From the NCBI GenBank assembly GCA_022496805.1, contig CM040085.1, positions 41,941,811-42,005,810 on the forward strand: 64,000 bases of DNA, read 5' to 3'. Under the pieces are notes generated by a model. That model was not told the DNA's origin. It did no database searches and saw only the letters and a program-made list of their open reading frames with translations. Each line of letters starts with the position of its first letter. Within the stretch, counting starts at the first letter, position 1. Of this stretch, positions 45,124-57,718 are shown one piece after another. The translations under genes were made by a program, and so were the position numbers. This DNA is from Pohlia nutans (Eukaryota > Streptophyta > Bryopsida > Bryales > Mniaceae).

Positions 45124-47253
45124 CTGTACAGTCCCCTACATATTGCTTACGAATTCCAGCCGCAGTGAAGTATAGTAGAAAAACTGCAAAACTTTGGAAT
45201 GCCAGAACTTGCTCAAAAATTGATGGATTTCGGAATTTCAAAGAGCGTTGGAATGCTAGAGAAGTGTACTTTAATATCACAGAAAATATATACATATAAA
45301 GGTCAAAAATAAATAAGCATTTGTATTTCCTTACACACTATCTACCACCTAGTACTTCCACCCCTAGCTGAAATCACTGCTCTAATTCGATTGGGCATAG
45401 TTGAAATAAGGCGTTGCAACTGCTCTAAGGGAACCTCATTCCATACTTGTTGAACGCATTCTATCAGTTCTTTCTTATTTTTTGGCATGGTGTGGTAACA
45501 AAGCCAATCTTTAAGTATCTTCCACATGTTTTCAATGGGATTTAGATCAGGTGAGTACGGAGGCCAATCCAACTTCTTCATGCCATGAGCTAGTCTCCAA
45601 TCCTCTGGCAACTTACTTCGATGAATAGGAGCTCCGTCTTCCATGAGTGTGAGCTCATGAGGATTATCGTGCATGAAATAAAACCCGCTCAAAGTACTTT
45701 CATACACATTTTTTACAAAATGTGCAGCACTTCTTTCTCCTTGAGGCATAATAACTAATGGGCATTTGTCAAAACCAGTAAACGCACCCCAAACCATCAC
45801 AGATGTTCTTCCAGATTTGAAGGTAGGCGCCAAACATTCTGCCAAATACTTTTCATGAGGTTTTCGCCATATTCGAATTTGTCGAGAATTCTTTTGAAGT
45901 TCAAATGACGATTCATCTGTCCAAATGACCTTGTACCAATCCTCTTCTGTCCAATGCTTATACTTGCGAGCAAATGCTAACCTAGTTGCTTTATGCACTA
46001 CATTGAGATATGGCTTTCTTGAAGCTATGCGATTTCCAAAGCCTAGCTTACGTATATATTTTCGCATGGTATTGTGATGCACCTGATATTTTGCGGCAAG
46101 ACTAACAAGACGTTGACGTCGATCTTGATGGATGTCTTGAGTTAAGATGCGTAGCGCGCGATCTGATAATTTGCAAGATCTGTGTCCCCCACTTTGAGTT
46201 GTCATGCAACCAGATATCTTCCATTTAGTGAGAACTGTTGAAACTGTGGAGCGAGGCATGCTCAATTTCTCCGCAATATCAGATGGCCTCATCCCACCTC
46301 GGCACATTCCAATAATGAGTGATCGCTCCTCATTTGTAAGTGTCCGCTTCCGCATTGAACTTTGATGTAAACTGTGCTCAAACAACTAGTTCAAAAGAAG
46401 AACATTTCATCAGTTGAGATATGCAAACGGTATTGCAACTAGTGTCGGACAGTGCAAATGTTCTCATAAACACCTTCCTAATACACACATAAGCAATTTT
46501 CAAATGCTAACAGAATCATCTATACTCAATTGATGCTCACATATCAGTTGCCATACAAAGAAATGAGTTGGGAGACTCACTTTCAATGAGCAGGAAATTC
46601 TGCTTTCCAATGAGCACACAAATCACCAGACTGGAACTCTCACATGAAAGATGAACAAGCTTGGAGTCAACTCAGAGAAGCAGCTCTCACTTAAAGATAA
46701 TCTTTGATCAAATCACCTCTCCACATCAGGTAGGACTCCCAAATCAACTCCTACATCACACTGCTGGTAATGACTCATGGACAATCCCTACTTTGTATGC
46801 CACTGCCATTTATACAATAGTGTATGCATGGGTATGCTCCTCATCATTCATAAGCCCCCTTTTCAGAATTCCAGATGTCTAAAACAGATTAGAGCATTAA
46901 TTACTCAATTCGGCGTTGTGGACAGCAAGCATACTTGGTTGTGTGTGCCAGTAGCCCAAAATATCAATAGGGTGTGATGTCCGATTTTGGGTGGTGGCCA
47001 CTTTTCAAAGCAACATTTTTCGGCCATTTGGTCGATGGTGGTGAAATTCTTATCACCGTAATGAATGCTCCACGCCTCCACGCAAAATTTTATCATTTCC
47101 ACACTTAGGACAAACTCAGGATTCTGCTGACCAAATTTCTTTGCAAGAGGTGCTCTAATCTGGGAGTTTTGGACCATTTTCCACTCCTGTAAGACATGAA
47201 GCTCAAGGACTGGAGGCATAGAATTCGTAAGCAATATGTAGGGGACTGTACAG
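45124..47253 (-). mobile_element. Tc1-type transposon, apparently complete, 2,130 bp
   Basis: The ends are a perfect 33-bp inverted repeat beginning CTGTACAGTCCCCTACATAT, at 45124-45156 and 47221-47253. A TA dinucleotide lies on each side (45122-45123, 47254-47255), the Tc1/mariner target duplication. It encodes one uninterrupted transposase (45342-46385). Identical TIRs and an open frame suggest recent insertion. The remaining about 830 bp upstream of the transposase are non-coding. Confidence 0.93.
45342..46385 (-). CDS. Tc1-family transposase, DD34E, 347 residues
   Basis: The N-terminal paired-like helix-turn-helix DNA-binding region has RTLTNEERSLIIGMCRGG, PSDIAEKLSMPRSTVSTVL and a second HTH around HHNTMRKYIRKLG. 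The catalytic DDE domain follows. VIWTDESSF has Asp157, LMEDGAPIH has Asp250, and DLNPIENMWK has Glu285. Thirty-four residues separate the second Asp and the Glu, giving the DD34E signature of Tc1. PPYSPDLNP is the family motif. The length equals a normal Tc1 transposase. ATG at 46385 is followed by another at residue 11 (MRKRTL), which may be the true start. It is predicted to excise and reinsert the element at TA. It is intact, with no stops or frameshifts. Confidence 0.95.
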   Translation of the reverse strand: MFEHSLHQSSMRKRTLTNEERSLIIGMCRGGMRPSDIAEKLSMPRSTVSTVLTKWKISGCMTTQSGGHRSCKLSDRALRILTQDIHQDRRQRLVSLAAKYQVHHNTMRKYIRKLGFGNRIASRKPYLNVVHKATRLAFARKYKHWTEEDWYKVIWTDESSFELQKNSRQIRIWRKPHEKYLAECLAPTFKSGRTSVMVWGAFTGFDKCPLVIMPQGERSAAHFVKNVYESTLSGFYFMHDNPHELTLMEDGAPIHRSKLPEDWRLAHGMKKLDWPPYSPDLNPIENMWKILKDWLCYHTMPKNKKELIECVQQVWNEVPLEQLQRLISTMPNRIRAVISARGGSTRW

Positions 47254-47255
47254 TA

Positions 47256-48723
47256 TTGGTGAAGCTACACTTAGGAAGTTGTCACTTTCCTGCAAATGAA
47301 TAGTGGTCAGCAGGAAAGTGACAACTTGCTTCAGCTAATCCAGAAGTAGTAGGTGGTGAATAAATTTCACTATTGCTTCAGTTAATCCAGGAGCAGTAGG
47401 TGGTGAATTAATATCACCATAAATAAGCACACACAAACCTCTATAGCAATGGTGGTAAGGAAGGATTTAACTCATAAGGTTTTGGTTAGCTACTTGCATG
47501 CTTTCTTTATATCAGTATTTACTGAGCCACATTATATTCCAGCATCATTCACCATTCCGTCCTAACCTTTAGAGTACTGTTGAATTTTGGGGTTTTTTAC
47601 AAAGGGGAAGGGTGGGTGAGCTACTGTTGCTATTCGGAAGCATACTGTATTTCAGTGCTGCCTGACACCGTATCTGTCTGTTGGATAAGTCTTTCAGCTT
47701 AAGAAACATGATGTGAGACATTCATGTGAATCATGCCTTGAATGCAGGTCAACTGATGGTTTTAGATACATCAATAATGTGACAAACCTACCACTAGTAG
47801 AAACACCGCCCGAGTAGACTAGTGAAAAGACCCACAAGAAGATCCGGCACTTGACGAACTAGACTAGTTCTGAGTCTTTTTGGGCATGTTTTTTAATTTC
47901 TAGATGATTGCATGAAAACTTGTCATAAATGGATGAAAATGAGTCAAATGGATGAAATATCAATTGAATGGAAGTCAACTGGCAGTGTTTCTATTACAGC
48001 AATGTTTCTACTACAGTAGTATACAGATCCCAAGGTGTCAAGTGACTTGAATCAATGAACAAGGATTGCAAACATGTGAAGTGCCGTAGGGTCATGCATT
48101 GATCTCTGAGACTACAACCCAAAAGCAGGGTGTTTTATTTTTTATTTATTTATTTAATCAATTTTTCATTTGCCAAGCAAGTGGCCTTGCCGAAACAAAA
48201 AATTCAACACTTTTATCTAGATTTTTGATGAAATCCTCATAAATGGAAGAAAATGAGTCAAATGGATGAACATTTGGCAATGAATAAATGAGTTTTTTCA
48301 AATTTAACACTTTCTAAAAATGGTTTTGCTATTTGGCAATATTTCACCACCCAAAAAAAAAAAAGGTTGCCTAGAAGCCTCCTTGTCTATGAGCTCTTAG
48401 GTCTTAACAAGAAATATGAAGGGCATTTGTAAACAAGGACTCCTTTGGGTTAGGGATGACAATGGACAACTCTACCTTAGCTTAGTGAAATCATCATTTA
48501 GTTGATTGAATTTGAAAATTTTATTGAAATTACCATTGAAAATTATTGATAAATTTGTACGTGTGTCAATTTGTTGAATGTAAATTGCAAAATGATCGTG
48601 CAACACATTCCATAAGCTAAAAATTTATTCTCTTAAGATTTTTATGACATCTCATAAGAGGATGTAATATTCCTTTAAAATTATTAAAGACCTTTAATTA
48701 CAATGGCCATTGACATCTCACTA
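47256..48723. other. Intergenic with a hairpin and a small tandem repeat
   Basis: Immediately right of the Tc1 element lie the hairpin at 47276-47327 and two copies of a unit of about 60 bp (GCTTCAG.TAATCCAG.AG, AGTAGGTGGTGAAT) at 47328-47420. No gene is supported. Confidence 0.45.
47276..47327. repeat. Perfect 18-bp inverted repeat with 16-nt loop
   Basis: AAGTTGTCACTTTCCTGC at 47276-47293 is exactly complementary to 47310-47327. It could be a tiny foldback element or a transcribed hairpin. It has no T-rich tail typical of a terminator. Confidence 0.7.
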
Positions 48724-48727
48724 TTAA

Positions 48728-49264
48728 CCCTTAAGTGAGTGAACAACTAATTTATGGTCGCTACCCTTCTTTTTACAAGTTGCACAAAATGCAAAGTATA
48801 TTTTTATAAAAAAGAAAAATATTTTCAAATAGAAAATCAAGTCTACTTTCCAACCCAATTTGAGTCATATCAATCCGAGTTGAAGCCCATTAAGGAGAAT
48901 TTTTCAAAAACAAAGACCTCAATATTGTCTTAGTGTTACAAAATTGACTATATGGGGAAACTAATGATGTTTTCTCCTTGATTTTTTTTTAAATTTTAGA
49001 ATATAATGTTTAGTTTTAACCAATCATACCAAATTTCAAATTCTAAAAATAAAATTTGTAACTTTGGTGAATACTAAATGGTAAATGCTTCTAAATTCAT
49101 TGAATAAGTATCTAAAACATATTTTGAAAGTTTGACCGAACAAATAATTATTAAAAATCATGCTTCTCATTTTCTTTTTTGGACCAAACTTCATCAAAGT
49201 TGTAGAAGTAACCTGATTTTATAACACATCTAGGTTTGCCCTTACTCCCTCTCTCATTTAGGGG
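48728..49264 (-). mobile_element. TTAA-flanked MITE, family 1, copy B
   Basis: 537 bp between TTAA at 48724-48727 and 49265-49268, in opposite orientation to 11162-11703. Shared blocks are CATCTAGGTTTGCCCTTACT, GACCAAACTTCATCAAAG, GAAAGTTTGACCG and CCAAATTTCAAATTC. The ends are CCCTTAAGTGAG and, inverted, CCCCTAAATGAG. Confidence 0.85.
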
Positions 49265-49559
49265 TTAAGATCCTTATTTTTGTGGCAAACAAAAAGGCCT
49301 CACCATGACGAACTAATAATGTTCTACATAGACAAAAATTGCATGATTTTGCAAAACACTGACTAATTATTAAACCATCCCAACACTTTACTTCTACCGT
49401 TTATTTTGAAAGTTACAATGTATTTTCTACCTAGGCTCTACATCCATCTTTTAGGCTTTACGACCAGTAATGAAAAGGTCGCACCCTCCCCAACTATTCA
49501 CCATATCAAATTGTTTAATTTCAAAAACCCAATATTCACCTAATCAATTTCTTTTAATT

Positions 49560-50500
49560 TCAAAAATCTCACGATCACCACGGACAATGATTTTTTTGGC
49601 AAGAGTGTGGCCAAAACAACAACAACAACAGCAACAAACCCTAAGCGAGAAGTGTCACCCTATTTTGCTAAGAAGCCTGCTGTGAAGAGGACTGTGGCAG
49701 TCTCAGCCAAGAGAGAGGCAGGTATCTGCATTCCATTCCACATATCAATCCTTTCCATTCCCATGCAGGGACAGGAGTATAGAGGATAAAAATTAAAGCT
49801 GAGGTCAATGAGATCGTAACATTATGTGAGAACTCACCTTCATGGAAACCCATGGCAAACTTGAGATATAATTAGGTGACTGGTTTGATTAGGTGGCTCT
49901 GACAACTTGGACTGACTTGCAAAGCTCATGTCTAAAATTGAAGTTGGAGGGTGTTGGGTGCACTATTTGATTTGATTTTGGTTACACTCAAAGACGACAG
50001 ACTCTCATTTCCTTATATTTTGGGGGTCAGATCACCTGTTCTGATTTCGGTTAACTCAAATATCTGTGAACTATATTGACGATGGATCTCTCTCATTGTG
50101 CAGGCCTCATCATTGGACCATTGGCAGGTATTATAGATGCATGGACTCTTAATTATAAGAGATACATTGAAAGTGTAGCTCGGTTGATTTTGGTTTAGTA
50201 TTCCTTAAGGCGGCCAGTTCTCTACCAATTCATTGCCATGGAGCGAATTTTAGAATTTAGTTATTGCTCGGTATTGACCGTGATTCGGTGCATCAAAATT
50301 GTTGGAGCTGAAAGAAACTTAAGATTACTGGTTCACAAAAATTCCCTGCTAATGTGCAGTTCTTGCTGACTGCAAGGAGTTCGTGAATTGAAACGGTGAC
50401 GAGAATGGTTGTGCAGGATGGCAAGGGAAGGAGACTACAACTTCAAGGAGGGAGGAATTCATCAGGGAGCAATTGAATTCGTTTTTCCATCCCCAGCGAC
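49560..50500 (+). other. Possible exons of an unidentified gene
   Basis: One frame at about 49586-49721 reads NDFFGKSVAKTTTTT, then PKREVSPYFAKKPAVKR and KREA, followed by a donor-like GGTATCTG. VSPYF and the basic context recall N-terminal regions of DNA-repair proteins. The following candidate exon edges (50103, 50418) give no recognisable protein. I cannot assign it, and it may be a fragment. Confidence 0.2.
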
Positions 50501-50759
50501 GACATGTGCGGCCAGCGGCTAAGAGTCGAAGCTGTTCCGAAACCACTTGAAAAGTCAATCACATTCCCTAACCGCGTCCGGCCCCCTCACTGCCATGTGC
50601 GGGCCGGCACTTACGAAAGAGCCTTTGAGTACAATCACCGTAGCACTACAGTACAAATCCCAGTATGTACAGTACCCGGAATGCTGCTGTTCACTTGTGT
50701 GTAGACAGAATAGCCCAATGATGCGAAACACTGAAACCCAATAAACCATTACCGATCCA

Positions 50760-51702
50760 TCAAATACCGGGGCCCTCCTTCATTGTATATGGCACCCAAT
50801 CATGCCCTATAATTGGAACTTATTCATCGTCCCTGTCTACGCTTTTGTTTCAACGCCTATATTATTACCCTCCTTTCCAGACGAAGTGACGAACCCAAAT
50901 AAGTCATTTCTATATACAAACAATTTCTGACACTTTTCGCAGAGGAATAATAGTTATTATCATAACCCTCATTAATCATTATTCAAATCATTTGCCAAAT
51001 CCAAACGTAAATCGTGGATGAATTCCAGTCGAATCCATTCGTTCAATGGATGATCCACATCGCTCGTTTGAAAAAAACCCGTGCATGATAGAGTTAATCA
51101 TCCATTCTCCCCGTTCGATGAGAAGCATCCGACGATCCGGACGAGAGCTTCGAGATTGTCGTCGTCGTTGTGGTCTCGCCGACGATCGTCCGTTACATTT
51201 CGTCGTCGTCGTGGTCTCGTCGACGATCGTCCGTCGTCGTTCGTCCGGGTTCGTCCCGTGGCGCGTTTGTTTTGCAGTGAAGAGAGATGAGCATCGTTGT
51301 TGCAGTAGTTTTATGGCGATGGTGGTGCGGTGAGAGAAGCAAAGCGAGAGAGAGGCTGCCCGGGGGAGTTTGTTGGACGAGAGACATGATTGCAATGTGA
51401 GCTATCATCGCGATTCGCGTGTATCAATTTGCCGGTCGGGCGTGCTTTTGGCGCCTGCTGCTTCCCGCGTGTGAGTGAGTGACCTATTCTTCGTGGCGCA
51501 GGGGAAATGGTCTTGCGGAATGATCATGCGGAGTTCCAGTAGTGTAGGGAGGTTGCGGCGTTTTGCAGCTGCGCAGGTCGGTTTGCGGGATCTGAATGCG
51601 CAGGGTGAATGCGTGTGTGGCTCCTAGTGCGGCAGCCAGGGTTGTGACGCTTTTTTGGAGCAGATCCGAGAATAGATCGTTGTCACAGAGATTTTGGCAA
51701 AG
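50760..51702 (+). promoter_or_regulatory. Probable promoter and 5' UTR of the RWA gene, with CGTCGT repeats
   Basis: GC rises over the last 600 bp. At 51155-51245 GTCGTCGTCGTGGTCTCG and GACGATCGTCCGT recur twice. No convincing coding frame. The 5' UTR is inferred to end at the ATG at 51703. Confidence 0.35.
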
Positions 51703-54700
51703 ATGGATGCTCTCGAACGCATTTCCTCGGAAGGAGTCCAGGTGGAAGGGATTCATGCCTGTCAGGTTTGTTTGTGCTGCTTTTTTGCATTGCGACCTTT
51801 TTTGTGCGTTTTGACCGATTAGCAGCGATGAGTTTGAAACAGAGAGTATGCCATGCGCGAGGGCGCCTGTGAAGTGTAGAAACGCCAGGTGACCACATTT
51901 TCACTGGCTTGGAGCGATTCATGCTGTCACTAGGCGGACAATTCTGAAGCCTCAAAAATGATGTGCTCATGTAGTAAGACATCGATTGTGGCTCCGGTAG
52001 AGCGATCCTTTTGTCATTTTTGGCCGATTAGCCGCGATGTGCATCCGGAGAGTTTGAAACAGAGAGTATGCTATTCGCGAGGATGCCTGTGAAGAGTAGA
52101 AACGCCAGGTGACGACATTTTCAAAGGCTTGGAGTGATTCATGCTGTGACTAGGCGGACAGTTCCGAAGTCTCAAAATGTTTAGTAAGAGATTGATTGTG
52201 GCTCCGGTAGAGCGATCTGTTTTTAAGTTCTTACAGATGTGCATCCGGAGAGTGTGAAAGAGAGAGTTACTGTGAATAATTTTCGGGCGTAAAAATTAGA
52301 AACGCCAGGAGACGAGATTTTCAAAGGCGTAGAGGTTGCCTGGAGTAATTCATGTTGTGACTAGGAGGGAAATTCTCAAGTCTCAGGGGTGCACTATGCG
52401 TCCTCGAACTTGTAAACTGAGTCAGATTGAGTAAATTGTCTCAGAATATCATCTCTCGCCAGTTCTGGTCAGCTTGGAGGTGTGATTAGGACAATTCGCA
52501 CTCATTTCTACAGCCTTGGTCGCTGGATCCGTTGCTTTGAGGTGGATGCAACATCGTGCTGAATTTTTCTAACAGGATGATACCTCGATTGAAACGCTTT
52601 TGAGAATTTTGGATCTGTGTCAATCTATTCTAGCTACATCTGATTTCACGTCTTTTATTCTTCCTATACCGACACAGTGGACATCTTAGTTCCCGGGAAG
52701 CAAAGAGGAATGCTAGGTTTCTTCTTTTTCGGTCCGGGACACACCGTGGTCACGAATTTGTGGTGGATTAGCGGTCCATCGGAGGGGCCGGGATACTGCT
52801 CTCCAGGCTCGTATTTGGACGGGGTCTAGGTAGCCAAAATAACGTTCTTTTGGTGATTCTCGGTTTCTTCCTCAGCAGTGTTTTTGAACGTTTCCAATCT
52901 TCATCTGTGTACTTACACGTCAAGAACACAATCTAATGATGAAGATTTGCAGAGAACGAAATCTATTTCACCAAAAACGAAGGTCAATTTTTTTTGAGAA
53001 CCTTGGACATGGTTCCTCTGTACTGAGAATTCGTCATGCTGTTATGTTATTCACTCTCTATTGTCGCGTGATTGAACAAACAGGTGGCGTTCTTTCTTGG
53101 ATTGATGCCTTTGATAACTGCGTGGATTTATGCCGAAATCCTGGACTATAAGAAACTCCCTCCTGCGAGTAAAGTGTAAGTGCCATAACGTTACCATGTA
53201 TTAGACTTTCGGTTTAGTTGCGGGACCATATCCTGACACATGGACCGGGAGTTTGTTCACCTGTTTCTGATCGAATTTTTTAACATCCTTTCTAGCGATA
53301 ATAGTATAATTGCTATCTATATTTCGTCTCCTTCTATAATAGTATAATTGCTATCACATTTGCAGGAAATTGCAAGATTGGGGATGATGATAGCTTGATA
53401 AAAAATATCTAATTTTGTGCAAGGCTTGTTTGTTTCAGACACTCTGATGTGAATCTGGAGGAGTTGAATAATGAGCCGGTCAAAGATGAGGAGAATGTTG
53501 CTCTACTCGAGGCTGGTCTTCCCTTAAGAGTTGGACCTGCCTCAGTACGGGCATCCCTAATCAAGTAGAACACCTATACTCATGTGGAATTTGAATTAAC
53601 AAGTGTTTAAACAAGGCATGCGATTTCTTGTTTAATATTAAGATGATACGCGCTTAAGGTTGGATTTTTACGAAGTGGATTTTTGCGGTGGACTTGCAGG
53701 TTTTTAACTTTAAATGAGGCCTTTCTGGTGGAGAACCGCCTTACTTTGAGAGCTATGTAAGACTCTTGGCACTCATAGAGTTATGGTTTGTTGAAGCAGA
53801 GTTGTAATAATCTGATGATTCTTTTTTTTATCATCTCCAGTTATTATTTGCTCCGTGTTTCCATAACAACATTAGGTAAACGTTGCTGAAAGTTCAGGCC
53901 ATTTCGAAATGGTTATTCACCAGTGTGTAATTTATATTATCTTGGTGTTTATTAATACCGTGGGCAGGGTTTTGCACATGCATGTGCCTTGTTGTTCAAT
54001 TTGACTGTGCTTGTGGCAGTGATATGAACATGTATGTGTCAACCAGTGAATTGTTGTAAAGAAGTCATTTTCTGTTCTTTTGTCTGCAGTGCTGAATTTC
54101 TGGGCCTCCTCTGCTTCTATTACATTTGTGATCGAACCAACGTCTTTGCTTCATCGAAAAAGGTAACCGCCGAGTATTTCCATTTGTGGCCCCGTTTCCC
54201 ATTTTCAGCCATCTCCTGTACTGAAGTTTGTGAAGACGGGAGTGCTTATGGTCATTTATTGACTAGGTGGTCCCCGATTCAACTTAATTTCATTTCTCCC
54301 CTGTTATATGAATGACCTGACCCTCAAATTTGATGTGCAGCAATATAGCAGGGATCTGTTTATATTTTTGTACCTCCTGTTGGTTCTGGCGTCAGCCATG
54401 ACATCATTGAAGAAGCACGTTGATAAATCAGTTGCATCTGGAAAGTCTATTCTCTACTTGAACCGACATCAAACGGAAGAATGGAAGGGCTGGATGCAGG
54501 TCCGCCTCCCCTCATTAATCTTTTCGTAATCTGGTATTGGACAAAAATGTAGAGTAGTGTATTTTCTTTCTTTGTTTATTCATGGGAGTGTCATTTTGTG
54601 CTTAGTAGTTGAGGAAGAACACTGCGCCTTAGAAATCGGTAACCTTCTTTGGAGCACCGCTTTTCAATGTTCAGTTGGCGGTGCTCCAAATAAATTTATG

Positions 54701-57700
54701 TACCCTCGTTCAGGTCGTTTTTAAGATCATGTTTCTTCTCCTGAGCCGTATATTCGATCACTGGTAAATATCTTCATCCTTACGATTGCAGAAAGTAATT
54801 TTTTATTCATTGTAGTGATCAGAAATACTCAGCTGGTTTGATGTGCCTAGGTAGGGCACAGGCATTATTTGCATCATAAAACAGCATTAATTTTATCGTA
54901 ATCTTATGGCATCTTTGAATGTTCTTCCTGCAGGTCCTTTTCCTTATGTACCATTACTTCGCAGCCAAGGAGTTTTACAATGCTATTCGGGTGTTCATAG
55001 CGGCCTACGTTTGGATGACGGGGTTTGGCAACTTTTCGTACTATTATATTCGAAAAGATTTTAGCTTAGGTCGTTTCGCTCAGGTGTGTTGAGTTCACTG
55101 AATACTTTTTCATTGATGATTGTCTTCATCCGGGACATATAATGAGAATTTTTTATGAGAATGTAAAACCAACAAGCATTGTATGCTTTTCATTTATTTA
55201 TTTTCTGAGAATTGAAGGCGTACATTAACGGGATCTGTTGATGTGACAGATGATGTGGCGACTCAACTTCCTGGTCTTCTTTGCGTGCATAGTGCTAAAC
55301 AATGATTACATGCTTTACTACATCTGTCCAATGCACACTCTCTTCACTCTCTTGGTGTATGGGTGCCTTGGTATCTATTCCAAGTATAACGAGGTGCCCA
55401 GTGTGATGGCAATAAAAATGATTCTCTCGTTTGTGGTCGTCGTTGTCGTCTGGGAGATTCCTGGCGTATTTGAACTCCTCTGGAGCCCTCTCACTTTTCT
55501 TCTGGGTAAGTTTTCAAGATACTTTTATATATCAATTTGCCACATCTCTATGGTTTGTATGGCCATATCAATCAATAGCAATGTTTTACATTGGCGAGGT
55601 CTTAGATTCTTGGGATGTATCTGAGAAGCTGCAGTAGTACTTTACCGTACGTTAGTGTCAGAATGGGCACGACCGTGCCGAAAGGGTGACTTCCAACTCT
55701 TGAAAATTTTCCCCAATATTAGGCAAAGTTGGGGTCACACTGTTGAAAAGTGAAATGTGTGAGGTTAATTGTTCAAATCTCAGTACCAACTACTGAAAAT
55801 TATTTTCACTAAATTTCAATTTGTTTTACAATTCTCAAAAAATTCAATCATTGAAAAAACAATTAACTTACGCTTATCTGATCCGTGTATAGGGTACTCG
55901 TTATGAATATTGTAGGTATATCTGACTTGGGGTTTGTATATTAGTTAAATATGGGTGTTCTGAGTTATCTTCTTTAAAAATTAGAAAATAGGTTTGTCGT
56001 CGTCCTGTCAGCCGAATGCATCTGTGTATGGTTTTAGCTTACTGCGTTTTTGGGTTCCTTATGCAGCGTACCAAGACCCTTTGGCCAAAACACCAACGAC
56101 CTTGCTTTACGAATGGCACTTCAGATCAGGACTGGATCGATACATCTGGATCATCGGCATGTTGTATGCCTATTTTCATCCTACGGTATGTTCTGACATT
56201 TTGTAGAAATCTGATTCGTTCTCACACCTTTGTATGAATGGGTTGTTGCCTCTCTGGATGTAACATTTTGTGTACTGGTGAAATTTAAAAAATCCAAGAG
56301 ATGTTTGATAATATTTCCGACTTTGGAGTCCACTTCTTATTCTTATGAACTTTGTGTTGGCAGGTGGAGAGGTGGTTAGAAAAGATCGAAGATATGGAGT
56401 TCAAAATCAAGGCTATCGTCAAGTCTGTTATTGTCTCTATTGCATTGCTGGTAGGTTTCAAAAATTTGCGAGCAATAGTTTGATTTCAAGTTTCTGGGAA
56501 AAAAGTCTTTGAATTTCCTTTTTCGTGGTTTTCTTGCTTACCCAAAGAAATCAAACTGTTAACATAAGGGTAACATACTCAAACGTTGTGTGGTGGTTAC
56601 TGCAGATGGGATATTTATGGTATGTTCACATTTACACTCTTGACAAGATTTCCTACAACAAGCTGCACCCTTACACATCATGGATTCCTATTACGTATGT
56701 CATCCTTCTTAACCTTGCTTCTGTTGTCAAGGATTAAGCTCATGGCGCCTGGGGTCTTTTGTCAATGTTTTGTTATTCTTATGTTCTTTCACAAATTATC
56801 TTGTGCATCTTATTTGCTCTGGTTATGGTGGATTTCCGTTGTCCCCGTCAAAAGTCAAGCCACTTCTGATTAACTAGACTCTGTCGACTTTTAAATTGAA
56901 TGCAGAGTGTACATTGTCCTTCGAAATGTTTCGCAATCATTTCGCAACTACTCTCTCACTCTCTTTGCGTAAGTATCCCTCGATAATTGTTTATAATTGT
57001 GCATTCCTGCTGTAATTTTAGATGCCAATCTGTCTTTCTAGCGTCTTATGGTTTAGAACGCTGCCATATGTTTGCCTTGGAAGATTTTCGAAATGTAGGT
57101 TGCCAGGAATGGTTCTAACGTTGTTAATACAGGTGGTTAGGGAAGATTACACTCGAGACATACATTTCGCAATTCCACATATGGCTCAGGTAAGCAAACT
57201 TTCGAGTGTTCATTCATGAGATTTTAGAGTACACCTATTTATGCTGCAGGCTTCTGTCTGTTATCTCCCAAACTTTGTTGCAGGAACTAGGCCAATTGGG
57301 CAGCGTCCTAAACTGGTGATTGTTTTTTTCTTTTAGGACGGGGGTGTCGAATGGCCAACCAAAACTGCTACTTTCCCTTATTCACGACTATCCATTGCTC
57401 AATTTCATGGCCACATCTGCTATCTACGTATTGGTAAATTTTCTGGAAACAAATTTGATATCTCTCCTAGTTAGGACAGGCCTAATACAATTTAGAAAGT
57501 GTGTTCTCATCATTGTGGACATTTGTATCTGATATTTGGGATTTGCTATTCTGGAACAGGTATCTTACCGATTTTTTGAGTTGACAAATCGCTTGAAAAA
57601 CACTTTCGTTCCTCACAAAGACAATGCACGACTGTACCAAATGGCTACAGCTGGGGCAATTGTATGTGTTAGCTTGTACGCTGTGGCTCAGCTCACCATC

Positions 57701-57718
57701 CACCTCCCGAACCTCTTG
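51703..57718 (+). CDS. RWA: REDUCED WALL ACETYLATION (RWA/Cas1p-type) O-acetyltransferase
   Basis: Fifteen exons join in frame: 51703-51765, 53084-53175, 53439-53564, 53700-53756, 54090-54162, 54341-54499, 54934-55083, 55250-55505, 56067-56185, 56364-56450, 56606-56694, 56906-56968, 57133-57189, 57337-57433 and 57560-57718 (549 codons). The Cas1p 10-TM acyltransferase signature is strong: [90 protein letters not shown] and [19 protein letters not shown]. Length is close to Arabidopsis RWA2. RWA proteins in the Golgi membrane help acetylate xylan and other wall polysaccharides. Exon 1 ([11 protein letters not shown]) is short and its start less certain. The terminal exon after 57718 is unresolved. 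Confidence 0.93.
51815..52390 (+). repeat. Three tandem units of about 210 bp in RWA intron 1
   Basis: Each unit carries TTAGAAACGCCAGG.GACGA or a variant, GCTTGGAG.GATTCATGCTGT, GACTAGGCGGACA and GATTGTGGCTCCGGTAGAGC. Starts lie near 51877, 52098 and 52295. The third is the most diverged. Confidence 0.75.
54648..54690. repeat. Perfect 13-bp inverted repeat in RWA intron 6
   Basis: TTTGGAGCACCGC (54648-54660) pairs exactly with GCGGTGCTCCAAA (54678-54690) over a 17-nt loop. Lies in the intron between exons 6 and 7. Confidence 0.65.

Noticed and set aside
51046..51395. Arg/Ser-rich frames upstream of RWA on both strands
   Set aside because: They are produced by the CGTCGT simple repeat, with no conserved domain.
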